Shown: positions 28,664 to 37,815, counted from the first letter of the stretch. The stretch: DNA of 64,000 nucleotides from Stenotrophomonas humi (GCF_001431415.1 NZ_LDJI01000011.1:102230-166229); one strand, 5' to 3'. The notes: generated by a model from the sequence alone, not told the origin. Translations and numbers: made by a program.

Positions 28664-30274
28664 TTAGTACACGTCGCGGCGATAACGGCCGGCGATGCGC
28701 AGGGCTTCGTGGGCTTCGCTGCCCAGGGCGCCGATGATCACCGCATCCACTGCGGGCGCCATGCCCTGCAGGCTGCCGCAGACCAGAATGGTGGCGCCTT
28801 GTTCCACCCATTCGCGCAGTCGCAGCGCATCGGCGGCGAGCGCGTCCTGCACGTAATGGAACGGGCCTTCGTCGCGGCTGAACACTGTATCCAGATGCTC
28901 GATCCAACCTTCGCGCTGCCACTTCTGCAACTCGTCGCCGAAGTGGAAATCGTGGGCGGCGTTGCGCTCACCGAACAACAGCCAGTTGCGACGTGCGCCG
29001 GTATCGATACGCGCGCGCAGGTGCGCACGCAGGCCGGCGATGCCGGTGCCGTTGCCGATCAGGATCAGCGGTGCGTCGACCTGCGGCGGGTGGAAGTTGC
29101 GGTTGCTGCGCAGGCGCAGGTCGATGGCGTCGCCAGGGACGGTGTAGTCGCACAGCCAACCGCTGGCCAACCCGGGTGTGCCGTCCGGCCGCAGCTGGCG
29201 GCGCAACATCAGCTGCAGCGTGCCGTCCGAAGGCATCGACGCGATGGAGTATTCGCGATGCGGCAGTGGCTTGAGTGTGGCGTTGAGCCCGGTGATGTCG
29301 CCGCTTGCGATCTGCTCAGGCAGATACGAGACCGCCAGAACCTCATGCAGCAAACGTCCATCCGGCAGCAAGGCGGTCGCGGCGAAACCGTTGGCCTGCA
29401 TCCAGTGTGCGACGGCGTCAGCGGACTGATGCGGACCGATCTCGGCGATGTCGCCGGCCTGCCAGGCAGGAAGCGAGCCTTCCTGCGGATGCAGTTTGAG
29501 ATGAAACACCGTGCCGCCGACGCTGCCGGGATTGAGCGCTTGCCGCTCCTGCAGTCGCCATGGCTGATAAGCCGGCGCGCTCCAGTCGGGAACATCAGCA
29601 ACCTTGCTACCGAGTTGACCAAGCAGTTGCTGCCAATGGCGCAATGCGTCCGGGTCGGCGTTGTCCACTTCCACCGTATCGAACAGAGGCTGTGCCCTGT
29701 GCTCGCGCAACCAGTCATCCAGTTGATGGCCGAACGCGCAGAACTGGTCATAGGTGCGGTCACCGAGCGCGAGTACCGCATATTGCAGTCGCGGCAGTGC
29801 GGCCGGTTGCGTCATCACCCGGCTCAGGAAAGCCAGCGCATGATCAGGCGGGTCACCTTCGCCGGTGGTGCTGGCGATGAACAAGGCCTTGCGACTGCTG
29901 CCGAGCATCGCGGCGTCCACCTGGTCCAGTGGGCGCAGGCGGGTTTTGTGACCGGCGGCGCGCAGGCTTTCGGCGGTACGTTCTGCAAGCTGTTGGGCGA
30001 AGCCGGTTTGGCTGGCCCACGCCACCAGTACCGGCGGTTCGCCGTCATTGCCGGATTCTTCCTTGCGCGGGCGCACCCGCCACCACAGTGCGAAACAAGC
30101 GGCAGCGTAGATCGCAGTGGCAACCAGCGCACTCCACCATTGCGCAGGCAGGGGTGAGGTCAGCCACCAGCTCTCGCCCAGGTGCAGGCGCAGTAACAGG
30201 AAAGCGATGAGCAGCAGCGTGGCGATCATGCCGATGTTGCCGAGCACGGCACGGAGGGAGCGGTTGGAACTCAT
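28664..30274 (-). CDS. Membrane flavodoxin/FNR-type reductase
   Basis: 536-residue flavoprotein related to the sulfite reductase alpha subunit and cytochrome P450 reductase. Two N-terminal transmembrane helices (about 13-30 and 47-65) anchor it. A flavodoxin domain follows (ASQTGFAQQLAERTAESL, STTGEGDPPDHA, LALGDRTYDQFC), then an FAD/NADPH domain (REYSIASMPSDG, LILIGNGTGIAGLRAHL, LVCGSLQGMA). It should take electrons from cytosolic NADPH. It is last of five genes on this strand; ApbE overlaps it by four bases. Its partner is inferred to be the PepSY membrane protein of the same operon. Confidence 0.85.
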   Translation of the reverse strand: MSSNRSLRAVLGNIGMIATLLLIAFLLLRLHLGESWWLTSPLPAQWWSALVATAIYAAACFALWWRVRPRKEESGNDGEPPVLVAWASQTGFAQQLAERTAESLRAAGHKTRLRPLDQVDAAMLGSSRKALFIASTTGEGDPPDHALAFLSRVMTQPAALPRLQYAVLALGDRTYDQFCAFGHQLDDWLREHRAQPLFDTVEVDNADPDALRHWQQLLGQLGSKVADVPDWSAPAYQPWRLQERQALNPGSVGGTVFHLKLHPQEGSLPAWQAGDIAEIGPHQSADAVAHWMQANGFAATALLPDGRLLHEVLAVSYLPEQIASGDITGLNATLKPLPHREYSIASMPSDGTLQLMLRRQLRPDGTPGLASGWLCDYTVPGDAIDLRLRSNRNFHPPQVDAPLILIGNGTGIAGLRAHLRARIDTGARRNWLLFGERNAAHDFHFGDELQKWQREGWIEHLDTVFSRDEGPFHYVQDALAADALRLREWVEQGATILVCGSLQGMAPAVDAVIIGALGSEAHEALRIAGRYRRDVY

Positions 30275-31245
30275 TGCGCATCTGCATCCAGGTAGCGCTG
30301 GAAGGCGGGCGTCATCACCTCTTCCAGCCCGGCATTGCCGCGCGATACAAAGCGCGCGGCAAGGTCATGTTGTTTGGCGAACGCCAGCCCTTGCTCGGCG
30401 CCCATCACGGTGAGCGCGGTGGCCCAGGCATCGGCAAGCATCGCTTCGCGGTCGATCACCGTGACGGCGGCCGTGGCGCGGGTCACCGGTGCCTGCGTGC
30501 GCGGGTCGAGCGTATGACTGTAGGACACGCCCTCGTGTTCGTAATGATGCCAGCGGTCACCGGAGGTGGCGATGGCGAGGTCATTCAAGGCCAGCACGCG
30601 CGGTGGGTACTCGGCGCCCGCGTCTTCTTCCGGCGCCGATTCCACCAGCACGCGCCAAGGCTGGCCATCGGGCTTGAGGCCGTAGCCGTGCAGTTCGCCG
30701 CCCACTTCCACCAGCGCCGCGTCGACGCCGTTGCGGTGTAGCCAGCGGCTGACCAGGTCCACGCCGTAGCCTTTGGCAATGGCGGACAGATCCAGCCGCA
30801 GCTCACCAGGTTGCAGGACAGACTGCGTTTGTGGATCCAACTTCAGTTTGCTCCAGCCACAACGGCTGCCGACATCTGCCAGTTGTGCGGGATCGGGGAC
30901 GCGCTGTGCAGCGGCGTCTGCACCGAAACCCCACAGCGCGACCAACGGCCCGATGCTGGGATCGAACGCGCCATCACTGCGCGCGGCGATGTCATGCGCG
31001 GCACTGAGCACGGTCCAGAAATCGTTTGGAAGTGCATGCCAGCTATTGGCAATGGCACGGTTGTAGCGGCTGATGTCCGAGTCCACTTCCCAGGTGCTCA
31101 TCTGCGCGACCACGCGGTCAAGCTCGGCCTGGATGCCAGCATGCAGTGCATGCAGATCACGACTGCGCGGCGCGACCAGTTTGACGCTCCAGCGGGTGCC
31201 CATGGTGTGGCCGCCAAGGGCGGCGATGTCGGAAGTGGGGGACAT
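30271..31245 (-). CDS. apbE: FAD:protein FMN transferase (ApbE)
   Basis: 324-residue flavin transferase that attaches FMN through a phosphoester bond to Thr/Ser of target proteins. Motifs: GGHTMGTRWSVKL at the start, SDGAFDPSIGPLVALWGFG, LDLSAIAKGYGVD, VEVGGELHGYG, IATSGDRWHHYEHEGVSYSHTLDPRT, and the metal-site Asp in ADAWATALTVMG. Unusually there is no signal peptide or lipobox, and an in-frame stop upstream blocks a longer form. It sits between DUF4198 and the reductase; the likely acceptor is the DUF2271 protein of the same operon. Confidence 0.92.
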   Translation of the reverse strand: MSPTSDIAALGGHTMGTRWSVKLVAPRSRDLHALHAGIQAELDRVVAQMSTWEVDSDISRYNRAIANSWHALPNDFWTVLSAAHDIAARSDGAFDPSIGPLVALWGFGADAAAQRVPDPAQLADVGSRCGWSKLKLDPQTQSVLQPGELRLDLSAIAKGYGVDLVSRWLHRNGVDAALVEVGGELHGYGLKPDGQPWRVLVESAPEEDAGAEYPPRVLALNDLAIATSGDRWHHYEHEGVSYSHTLDPRTQAPVTRATAAVTVIDREAMLADAWATALTVMGAEQGLAFAKQHDLAARFVSRGNAGLEEVMTPAFQRYLDADAQ

Positions 31246-31276
31246 CGGTATCGGGAATCGAGCAGGAACCTTTTAT

Positions 31277-31400
31277 CCTTCTCCCGCATGCGGGGGAAGG
31301 TGCCCCGAAGGGGCGGATGGGGGAGCGTTCTTGCTGACGTCGATCAGCAGCGGGGCCTCATGCCCTCACCCCAACCCCTCTCCCGCATGCGGGAGAGGGG
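31277..31400. repeat. Paired CTCCCGCATGCGGGAG palindromes inside an operon
   Basis: Two near-perfect palindromes centred on CTCCCGCATGCGGGAG: 31277-31300 (one mismatch) and 31375-31400 (perfect over 26 bases), in mirrored context (GGGGCGGATGGGGG versus CCTCACCCCAACCCC). Such dimers are dispersed intergenic repeats. They lie in the 166-base gap between the DUF4198 and apbE genes, where they could process or attenuate the transcript. Confidence 0.65.
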
Positions 31401-31411
31401 CCATGGGAGCG

Positions 31412-32218
31412 TTACTGCGGCAGCACTTCGAGCGTGGCGACGTAGCTCAGGCGACGCACATTGGCCTGCGGTACCGAGGTCTTGTTGTCTTCGGTGCCGG
31501 TTTCCAGCCAGTACATGCCGGCGTCCGGCCAGGTCACCGAGAACTCGCCCTTGGCGTCGGTGGTCACCTTGATCTCTTCCTGGGCATTGCGATAACGCGT
31601 TCCGCCGCGGGTGATCTCCACTTCCAGGCCGGCCTGCGGCTTGCCGTCCACCAGCAGGCGGAACTTGGCCTGTTCGCCATTGACCAGATCGTTCGGGTGG
31701 CCCAACGCGACCATCTCCAGGCCCTTGCCGGTCGGCTTGAGCGCGGTGTCGTTCGGGTTGCCGTTGGTGACGAAGGTCTCCACGCGGCCTGCGGTCTCGG
31801 ACACCTTCAGCTCCGGCGCGTCCTTCGGTACTTCGGCGGCGAACTTCTCCGCATTGCCGCGCCAGCGTTTGGGCTTGCCGTCTTCCTGCCAGGTGGCCGA
31901 CAGACCGGCGTTGACATTGGCCAGGCGGTAGGTGCCCTGCTGGGTGAGCTCCACGTCGAACACGCTGCGGTACTTGCCGGTGGCCACGTTCTGCGGCTGC
32001 ACGGTGCTGCCATCAGGTGCGGTGATCACCAGGTTGTCGATGCGCAGCGGCACGTGGTTGAAATAGAAAAGGTCGTTGGACACGGCCGCGTCCACCGTGA
32101 TCCACGGATTGGTGCCGGCGATGACGGTCTGCGACGGCTGCAGCCAGGCCTTGTGGGCAGAGGCGGTGAACGGCAGTGCCGCGGCAAGGGCGGCAGCAAG
32201 GATCAGGGTACGCTTCAT
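31412..32218 (-). CDS. DUF4198 periplasmic protein
   Basis: 268-residue secreted protein: signal peptide with ASA cleavage after residue 21, so the mature protein begins with His (HKAWLQPS), a conserved feature of the family that suggests metal binding through the N-terminal amine and His side chain. The rest is beta-sandwich-like, with a second Ig-like domain near 150-265 ([44 protein letters not shown]). DUF4198 proteins are often linked to nickel, cobalt or iron uptake. Second-to-third gene of the Fur-associated PepSY operon. Confidence 0.85.
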   Translation of the reverse strand: MKRTLILAAALAAALPFTASAHKAWLQPSQTVIAGTNPWITVDAAVSNDLFYFNHVPLRIDNLVITAPDGSTVQPQNVATGKYRSVFDVELTQQGTYRLANVNAGLSATWQEDGKPKRWRGNAEKFAAEVPKDAPELKVSETAGRVETFVTNGNPNDTALKPTGKGLEMVALGHPNDLVNGEQAKFRLLVDGKPQAGLEVEITRGGTRYRNAQEEIKVTTDAKGEFSVTWPDAGMYWLETGTEDNKTSVPQANVRRLSYVATLEVLPQ

Positions 32219-32244
32219 CGGATAGCTCCAGTGATGTGGGCGGA

Positions 32245-32766
32245 TCAGGGTTTGACGGCGAGAGTGACGGCGCCCAGCTCGGCGGTGCCCTGGGCACTGC
32301 CGTTCTGCGCGGTGCGTGCCGGCCAGGTGAAGGGAATCTTGACCAGTTCGCGGCCGCCCACTTCGCGTGCGGCTTCCACCACCAGCGTGTACTGGCCGGC
32401 GGCCAGGCCGCGCAGCTGCGGCTGGCGATCATTGAAGCTGAGCTGGTGCTTGCCAACCGGACGGGTCGGGCCGGTCACGCCATCCACCGGTACCTGCAGC
32501 GTACGGCCGCTCTTGCGCCACCACTGGCGCAGGTCCGGCAGCCACTTGGTGCCGTGGCCTTCGGCGGTGTCCTTGAGCTGGTACCAGACCGACAGGTTGG
32601 CCGCGACCTTCTGGTCGGCGCCTTCAATCCACACCGCGACATACGGACGGTGGTATTCGGCCACGTTGAGCGCGGGTACTTCGACATTGACGTCGAGGCT
32701 GGCAGCGTAGGCCGCAGGAGCGGTGGCGATCAGGCCGCTCAGGGCTATGGTCAGGGTGACGCGCAT
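32245..32766 (-). CDS. DUF2271 periplasmic protein, putative flavinylated carrier
   Basis: 173 residues with a signal peptide (cleavage near 21, AYA-ASLDV). DUF2271 family: the core has [20 protein letters not shown] and [13 protein letters not shown]. Residues 95-101, DGVTGPT, followed by RPVG, resemble the ApbE acceptor motif (D-x-x-T/S-G-A-T); Thr101 would carry FMN, with Pro in place of the usual Ala. The apbE gene is two genes downstream. Expected role: periplasmic electron carrier receiving electrons from the PepSY membrane protein. Flavinylation is inference. Confidence 0.82.
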   Translation of the reverse strand: MRVTLTIALSGLIATAPAAYAASLDVNVEVPALNVAEYHRPYVAVWIEGADQKVAANLSVWYQLKDTAEGHGTKWLPDLRQWWRKSGRTLQVPVDGVTGPTRPVGKHQLSFNDRQPQLRGLAAGQYTLVVEAAREVGGRELVKIPFTWPARTAQNGSAQGTAELGAVTLAVKP

Positions 32767-32791
32767 GGTGCGACTCCGGAAGGAATGACGA

Positions 32792-33436
32792 TCAATGGAT
32801 GAGAAGCAGGGCGATCAACAGCGGGATCAGCAGGCCCAGACCGACCAGCGGCCAGGTCATGCGCCGCTGCCGTGCATGCAGATGCAACAGGAACAGGCCG
32901 GTGATGCAGAACACCAGGCAGGCCACGGCGAACAGGTCAAGGAACCAGCCCCAGCCCGGGCCGGCGTTGCGACCCTTGTGCAGATCGTTGAAGTAGGACA
33001 CCCAGCCGCGGCGGGTCTTCTCGAATTCCACCGCGCCGGTTTCGCGGTCGATACTCAACCAGGCATCGCTGCCGGGGCCAGGCATGGACAGATAGATTTC
33101 TTCCGGCGACCACTCGGCGGGCCGCTTGCCGATGGACACATCCAGCTCGCGGGACAACCAGTCGGCGACCTTGCCCGGCAGCGGCGCATTGCCGTCCTCG
33201 CGTGACCCCAATGCCTTGAGCAGCGGCGCGGACAGCGCGATCTTCTGGTTGTGCACAACGGGCTTGGCTTCGATCTTGGACGCGTGGTTCAAGGTGATGC
33301 CGGTAAGGGAGAACAGCAGCATGCCGATCAGGCAGACCGCCGAACTGATCCAGTGCCATTGATGCAACGTGCGCAACCAGAAGCCACGGCTGGCCTGCTG
33401 CTGCACGATGTTGGCGGATGCGCGGTCTACTGACAC
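32792..33436 (-). CDS. PepSY domain membrane protein
   Basis: 214 residues with an N-terminal membrane helix (about 25-50), a periplasmic PepSY domain (about 52-160), and two C-terminal helices (about 165-185 and 193-213). His residues sit at helix ends on both sides (H25, H28, H51, H153, H185, H187), compatible with haem b ligation as in PepSY-type ferric reductases. It starts with GTG 33436; no ATG is available upstream in frame. First gene of a five-gene operon 40 bases behind a Fur-box-like site. Expected job: pass electrons across the inner membrane. Confidence 0.85.
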   Translation of the reverse strand: MSVDRASANIVQQQASRGFWLRTLHQWHWISSAVCLIGMLLFSLTGITLNHASKIEAKPVVHNQKIALSAPLLKALGSREDGNAPLPGKVADWLSRELDVSIGKRPAEWSPEEIYLSMPGPGSDAWLSIDRETGAVEFEKTRRGWVSYFNDLHKGRNAGPGWGWFLDLFAVACLVFCITGLFLLHLHARQRRMTWPLVGLGLLIPLLIALLLIH

Positions 33437-33474
33437 GGGATTAGGGCAAATGAGAAGCCAAAGATTAGATCATT

Positions 33475-33493
33475 AATGAGAATGATTCGCAAT
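33475..33493 (-). promoter_or_regulatory. Fur box of the PepSY operon
   Basis: AATGAGAATGATTCGCAAT, a near-palindrome matching the Fur consensus and closely similar to the perfect site at 49420. It lies about 40 bases upstream of the PepSY start and so would place the flavin reductase operon under iron repression. Confidence 0.75.
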
Positions 33494-33524
33494 TTGTATC
33501 TATTTGTATCGCAACCCGCTGGCT

Positions 33525-34601
33525 TCAACCCGGTATCGGGCGGGCCTCCGGCAGTTTTTTGCGGCGCAGGAACGGCAGCTGCTGCAGCGGTCGTTCAAGC
33601 ATCCGCCAGGAGACCAACCCAGCCATGAGGCAGGCGAGCACGGTCAGCAGTACGAACAGGCAGGATTGCCATGCAGCGGTGTTCAGCCCGGTTTTCTGCC
33701 AAAGCCGCCCCATGGCGGAAATCACGAAGACGTGGCTCAGGTACAGCGAATAGGAGCTGTCACCGATCAGCAGAAGCGGTTGGGGCAGGGAAGGTGGGGT
33801 TGTGTGCTCCCAACGGACCAGCCCGAGGGTGAGCAGGGCCGCTGGCAGGCCGAAGCCCAATGCGCGCAGTGCGGCTGGGGGTGCCGGCGCATCGAAGTGG
33901 GCAAGCGCGAGCACGGTGCCCATGAATCCGACGACTCCGAGCCCGGCCACGGGGAGGGCAAGGCGCGCGGGCAGTCGATTCCAGTACAGGCCGACCATCG
34001 CACCGGCGATGAATTCCAGGGTGAGCGGACTGCTGGCGACCCGTTGCCAGGGCGCCGCCGTGGAGCCAAGAAAGTGTTGTGCGGTCAAGGTGATCGTGGC
34101 CCAGCCGAGCAGCAGCCACGGGAGCCGTGATTCGCGGGCGAAGGCGATCATTGCCGCCATCACCAGGTAGAAGAACATCTCGTGGATGAGTGTCCAGCCC
34201 ACCGTGAGCAGTGGCAGTTGTGATTGCGGCCACAGCAGATAGGAAGCGGTGATGCTCTGTTCTTGGTAGGCGCTGTTGGCCATGCCCGGTGCCAGCAGCA
34301 TCAGCAGCACCACGATGCTGGTGTAGAACCAGTACAGCGGCAGGACGCGCCAGCCGCGTCGTACCAGGAATCGACCGGCGTTGCGTGGGCTGCCATAGCT
34401 GCCGGCGGCGATGGTGGTCATCACTAAGCCGGAGAGCACGAAGAACAGGTCCACGCCACTGTCGGCAAAGCGCATCAGCGCCGGAATGACGGGGCTGGTC
34501 GCAGAGTACTTCTGCTCCACGATCTGTAGATGAAACAGCACGACCAGCAATGCGGCGATGGCGCGCAGCGCCTGTACGGAATGAAAGGTTCGGCGGGTCA
34601 T
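33525..34601 (-). CDS. Acyltransferase family 3 membrane protein
   Basis: 358-residue polytopic protein of the OafA/YrhL-like acyltransferase family, with about ten transmembrane helices. The N-terminal motif is SVQALRAIAALLVVLFHL; the conserved FFVLSGLVMT and RRGWRVLPLYW follow, and a late LSHVFVI segment. Such enzymes O-acetylate sugars of surface polysaccharides or lipids. It lies between two iron operons but has no visible link to iron; it stops 50 bases past the Fur box of the PepSY operon. Acceptor unknown. Confidence 0.88.
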   Translation of the reverse strand: MTRRTFHSVQALRAIAALLVVLFHLQIVEQKYSATSPVIPALMRFADSGVDLFFVLSGLVMTTIAAGSYGSPRNAGRFLVRRGWRVLPLYWFYTSIVVLLMLLAPGMANSAYQEQSITASYLLWPQSQLPLLTVGWTLIHEMFFYLVMAAMIAFARESRLPWLLLGWATITLTAQHFLGSTAAPWQRVASSPLTLEFIAGAMVGLYWNRLPARLALPVAGLGVVGFMGTVLALAHFDAPAPPAALRALGFGLPAALLTLGLVRWEHTTPPSLPQPLLLIGDSSYSLYLSHVFVISAMGRLWQKTGLNTAAWQSCLFVLLTVLACLMAGLVSWRMLERPLQQLPFLRRKKLPEARPIPG

Positions 34602-34674
34602 GAAGCGGCGGTGTTTTCAAGTGTGCGGACTCTACCACTGGGCCTTGCGACCAGGGGCCGGTGGCGGCAACGAC

Positions 34675-34697
34675 AAAGCCCGCCAATGGCGGGCTTT
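34675..34697. terminator. Hairpin terminator candidate
   Basis: Ten-base arms AAAGCCCGCC / GGCGGGCTTT with loop AAT in the gap between the FepA-type receptor stop and the acyltransferase start. A second, weaker hairpin (CCTTGCCCGC / GCGGGCAAGG, 34774-34801) is directly behind the receptor stop. Confidence 0.6.
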
Positions 34698-34805
34698 GAA
34701 GTGGTTGGTGCGGGCGGAATCGCGCGTGTGCCAATGGCAGCATCCAGATGCTGCCATCAGCTTGCACGGTCCGCCTTGCCCGCAGCGGGAGGCGGGCAAG
34801 GCTTG

Positions 34806-37190
34806 TCAGAACCGGGCGTTGAGGCTCAACCAGAAGCTGCGTGCCTTGTCCTTGTTGTTGTAGTCGTCGAAGTACAGCACTTCATTGGTGCCGTCGGCGT
34901 AGCTGCCGTCACCGTCGAGATCCGTGAAGGTGGTCTGGTAGGTGGTGAAGTCACGATCGAACAGGTTGTTGATGCGTGCGTTGACGGTCAACCATTGGGT
35001 GGCCTCGAACGAAGCACCCAGGTGGAACACGGTGTAGTTCTTGTAGTAGAGGGCCTTGCCGGTGACAGCACTGACATCGTTGAAACGCTTGGAGCGCGCC
35101 TCGCCGGTCAGGAACAGGCTGAAGCGATCATTGGCCTGCCAGTTGAAGGTGGCGTTGGCCATGTGCTTGGCGCTGTTGCCCAGTGGCAAGCCCTTGCGGG
35201 CACCGCTCTTCTGCTCGCTGTCGGTATAGGTGTAATTGGCGCGCAGGCTGAAGGCATCGTTGATCTCCCAACGGCCGGCGACTTCCGCACCCTGGATCAC
35301 CACCTCATCGATGTTCACCGTCTTGCTGCTGGTGGAATAGCCCAGGTCGGCATATTCGCCCGTGCTGGTGCAGGCAAGGCTCAGACCGGCGCCGCAGGGC
35401 TGGGAGGAGATCTTGTCGTCGAACTTGTTGTGGAACAGGGTGGCGTTGAAATTGTGGCCGTCCGGATGTTGCCAGTACACCGCCAGCTCGGTGCTGGTGC
35501 TGGTCTCCGGTTTCAGGTCCGGATTGCCGAACATCGGCGAGGTGCCCTGGCCACCGAAGCCGGTGACGCCGTCATACAGCTGGGTGGTCTTGGGAGTCTT
35601 GAAGCCGGTACTGACACCGCCCTTGACCGTCCACTGTTCGTTGACGGTGTACACGCCGTACAGGCGTGGGCTCAGGTGGTCGCCGAACACCTCATGATCG
35701 TCGAAGCGCAGGCCATAGGTGATGGCCAGCGGCGCGATGACGGTCCAGGTGTCCTCGGCAAACAGCGAGTACATGTTGTGCTCCTGCTTGCGGCCCGGGT
35801 TGCCGACTTCCATGCCGAACACGCCGTCGGTCAGTTCGCCACGGATCACCTGCGTACCAAACACCGCGACGTGATCACCGGCGGCCTGGAACGGGACGTC
35901 GAACTTGGCATCCAGTGTGTACTGCGAGCTTTCCAGTGTGCGCTGGGGACGCGGCAGGAAGGTCTGCTCTGCGGCGGCACGGCGCTGTGCTTCGGTCAGG
36001 CCGGCGTACGCACCCGTGGCGTTGAGCATCTGCAGCAGTTGGCGACGCTCGGCCACAGTGAACGGCATGGTGCGGCCGTCGTTGTTGGTAGCCACGTGCG
36101 AGAGCGAGACAAAACTGTTGCCGAAGTCCCACTTGCCGTCATGGGTCAATGCCCAGGCGTCACGGGTGAACTCCTGGGTCGGGCCGTAGCCCACGCGGGG
36201 ATCGGCACGGGTGCAGTTGCGGCGGGCGATGCAGGTGGTGGAGTTGCCACGCCAGATCGAGGCGATGCCATCGACCGTGCCGACCGGGTATTCCTCGACG
36301 CCCTGATCGTTGATCTTGATCGAGTTGTCGTATTCCTGGCGCGAGGTGTCGTAGTCCAGGGTGATGGTCTGCGATTCGGTTGGCGTCCAGGCAAGGCTGA
36401 TGCCGCCGGCCTTGTTGGTGTTGTCCACGGTCTTGCCGCCGCCGCCGAAGCCCAGTGCACGGTTGTGCTCGACGCCAGCGGGGTCGGTGACCGAGGAGTA
36501 CACCGGGTTGGAAGCCTTGCGGTCGTACCAGCTGGCGCGCGCGCTGAGGTTCAGCACCCCAGGTACCAGCGGGCCGGTGACGAACAGGTCGGCGGTGCTG
36601 TCATCGCCAAACTCGTCATTGGTCTCGAAGGTGCGCGCGATGGTGGCCGAGCCGTGCCAGCTGTCCAGGGTGCGCTTGGTGATGACGTTGATCACGCCGC
36701 CCATGGCGTCGGCGCCGTACAGGGTGGAAGCCGGGCCGCGGATCACTTCGATGCGTTCGATCGCATCCAACGGCGGAATATGGTTGAACTGGTTGCCGCC
36801 GAAGTTGTTCGGGTAGATGTCGCCGTGGTTGTTCTGACGGCGGCCGTTGATCAGGATCAGCGTGTAATCCGAGCCCATACCGCGCATCGAGATGGTGCCC
36901 TGGCCGGTCTTGTCGCGGGTTTCGCCCACATCCACGCCTTCCAGGTCACGCACTGCATCGAGCAGGGTCATGTAGGGGCGCTTGGCCAGCTCTTCCTGGG
37001 TGATGACCGAAATGCTCGCCGGCGCATCGGTGATCTTCTGCTCGAAGCCGCTTGCGGTGACGACCACCTTGTCCAGGGTGGTCGGGGCGCCGTTGCCATT
37101 GGCATGGGCGGTGAGGCTGAGTGCACCGAGCACGGCGGCGGTGAGCAGGTGGCGGGAGACGGACGCACGACGACGATGGCGCTGGGCCAT
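34806..37190 (-). CDS. TonB-dependent siderophore receptor, FepA/CirA type
   Basis: 794-residue outer-membrane receptor for a catechol-type or similar ferric complex. ATG 37190 is preceded by AGAGG and begins the signal peptide (ending AHA-NGNGAP). TonB box-like TLDKVVVTA, then plug (about 35-160: ISVITQEELAKRPYMTLLDAVRD, STLYGADAMGGVINVITKR), and a barrel containing STGFKTPKTTQLYDG...NPDLKPETSTSTELAVYW, the NPDLKPE signature. It ends in Phe (SLNARF). The upstream unit is a small membrane protein behind Fur boxes. Substrate specificity is inference from family type. Confidence 0.9.
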   Translation of the reverse strand: MAQRHRRRASVSRHLLTAAVLGALSLTAHANGNGAPTTLDKVVVTASGFEQKITDAPASISVITQEELAKRPYMTLLDAVRDLEGVDVGETRDKTGQGTISMRGMGSDYTLILINGRRQNNHGDIYPNNFGGNQFNHIPPLDAIERIEVIRGPASTLYGADAMGGVINVITKRTLDSWHGSATIARTFETNDEFGDDSTADLFVTGPLVPGVLNLSARASWYDRKASNPVYSSVTDPAGVEHNRALGFGGGGKTVDNTNKAGGISLAWTPTESQTITLDYDTSRQEYDNSIKINDQGVEEYPVGTVDGIASIWRGNSTTCIARRNCTRADPRVGYGPTQEFTRDAWALTHDGKWDFGNSFVSLSHVATNNDGRTMPFTVAERRQLLQMLNATGAYAGLTEAQRRAAAEQTFLPRPQRTLESSQYTLDAKFDVPFQAAGDHVAVFGTQVIRGELTDGVFGMEVGNPGRKQEHNMYSLFAEDTWTVIAPLAITYGLRFDDHEVFGDHLSPRLYGVYTVNEQWTVKGGVSTGFKTPKTTQLYDGVTGFGGQGTSPMFGNPDLKPETSTSTELAVYWQHPDGHNFNATLFHNKFDDKISSQPCGAGLSLACTSTGEYADLGYSTSSKTVNIDEVVIQGAEVAGRWEINDAFSLRANYTYTDSEQKSGARKGLPLGNSAKHMANATFNWQANDRFSLFLTGEARSKRFNDVSAVTGKALYYKNYTVFHLGASFEATQWLTVNARINNLFDRDFTTYQTTFTDLDGDGSYADGTNEVLYFDDYNNKDKARSFWLSLNARF

Positions 37191-37324
37191 GGAAGAAACC
37201 TCTGGAGTAATTGAGAGCGGATGCGCAGATGGACCGCGCAAGCAGATTCACTTGCGACGGGTGCGGCGACAGGAGATGAAAGCTTGGGAAGCGAAGGCCC
37301 GGGGCGGCCCCGGATGCGAAGCGA

Positions 37325-37732
37325 TCAGGCCAGGGGAGGCGCTTGGCCGCGTTGCTGGCGCAGGCTCGTCAAGGCGTGATGTGTCTGACGTGGCGAGGCC
37401 GGGATCATCGAACGGTCGGTAGCGTCGGCGACCGTCATGGTTTGGGGGTGCAGCGCTGGATACGACTGCACGACGCGCGGCGCACGCAGGCTGGCTACCC
37501 GGCGCAGCTTGGCCGGGCTTTCTTCTTCAAGTGGTTTCTCACCGCCCGAACGTTCTTCGCCGGGAGCCGAAGCGGTGGTTTCGACCATGCCGGCACGCGG
37601 CACGTGCTGCCCGACCTGCCACAGCGAGGCCAGCAGCGACAGCAGGAGCAGCGCGCACAGGGCCACCGGACGCAGCGCATGGGAGCGCTGTGCGGTGATG
37701 GCCAGGTACGGATGGCGCGGTGCTTGCTGCAC
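37325..37732 (-). CDS. Small membrane-anchored protein with APPLA tail
   Basis: 135 residues, family unknown. One transmembrane helix (about 22-42, LRPVALCALLLLSLLASLW), then a hydrophilic, Pro/Ser-rich periplasmic region ending GQAPPLA. It is encoded between a double Fur box and a FepA-type receptor, 134 bases before the receptor start. A second protein (41704-42132) has the same topology, the same tail and the same position before another receptor, which supports this being a real gene. Function unknown; a TonB-receptor accessory role is only a suggestion. Confidence 0.6.
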   Translation of the reverse strand: MQQAPRHPYLAITAQRSHALRPVALCALLLLSLLASLWQVGQHVPRAGMVETTASAPGEERSGGEKPLEEESPAKLRRVASLRAPRVVQSYPALHPQTMTVADATDRSMIPASPRQTHHALTSLRQQRGQAPPLA

Positions 37733-37815
37733 TGAAATCCCCAGGTGGAACGCGCGACCAGGTCAGCCGGGCGTCTTCGGGCGGGGATTGTAATTGGGAG
37801 TCGTTAGCTTGTGCA

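Noticed and set aside
31277..31400. Palindromes read as ordinary transcription terminators
   Set aside because: They are inside a functionally coherent operon, lack T-runs and have the dimer layout of dispersed repeats.
34530..37214. 894-codon plus-strand frame opposite the FepA-type receptor
   Set aside because: Shadow frame; receptor signatures are on the minus strand.
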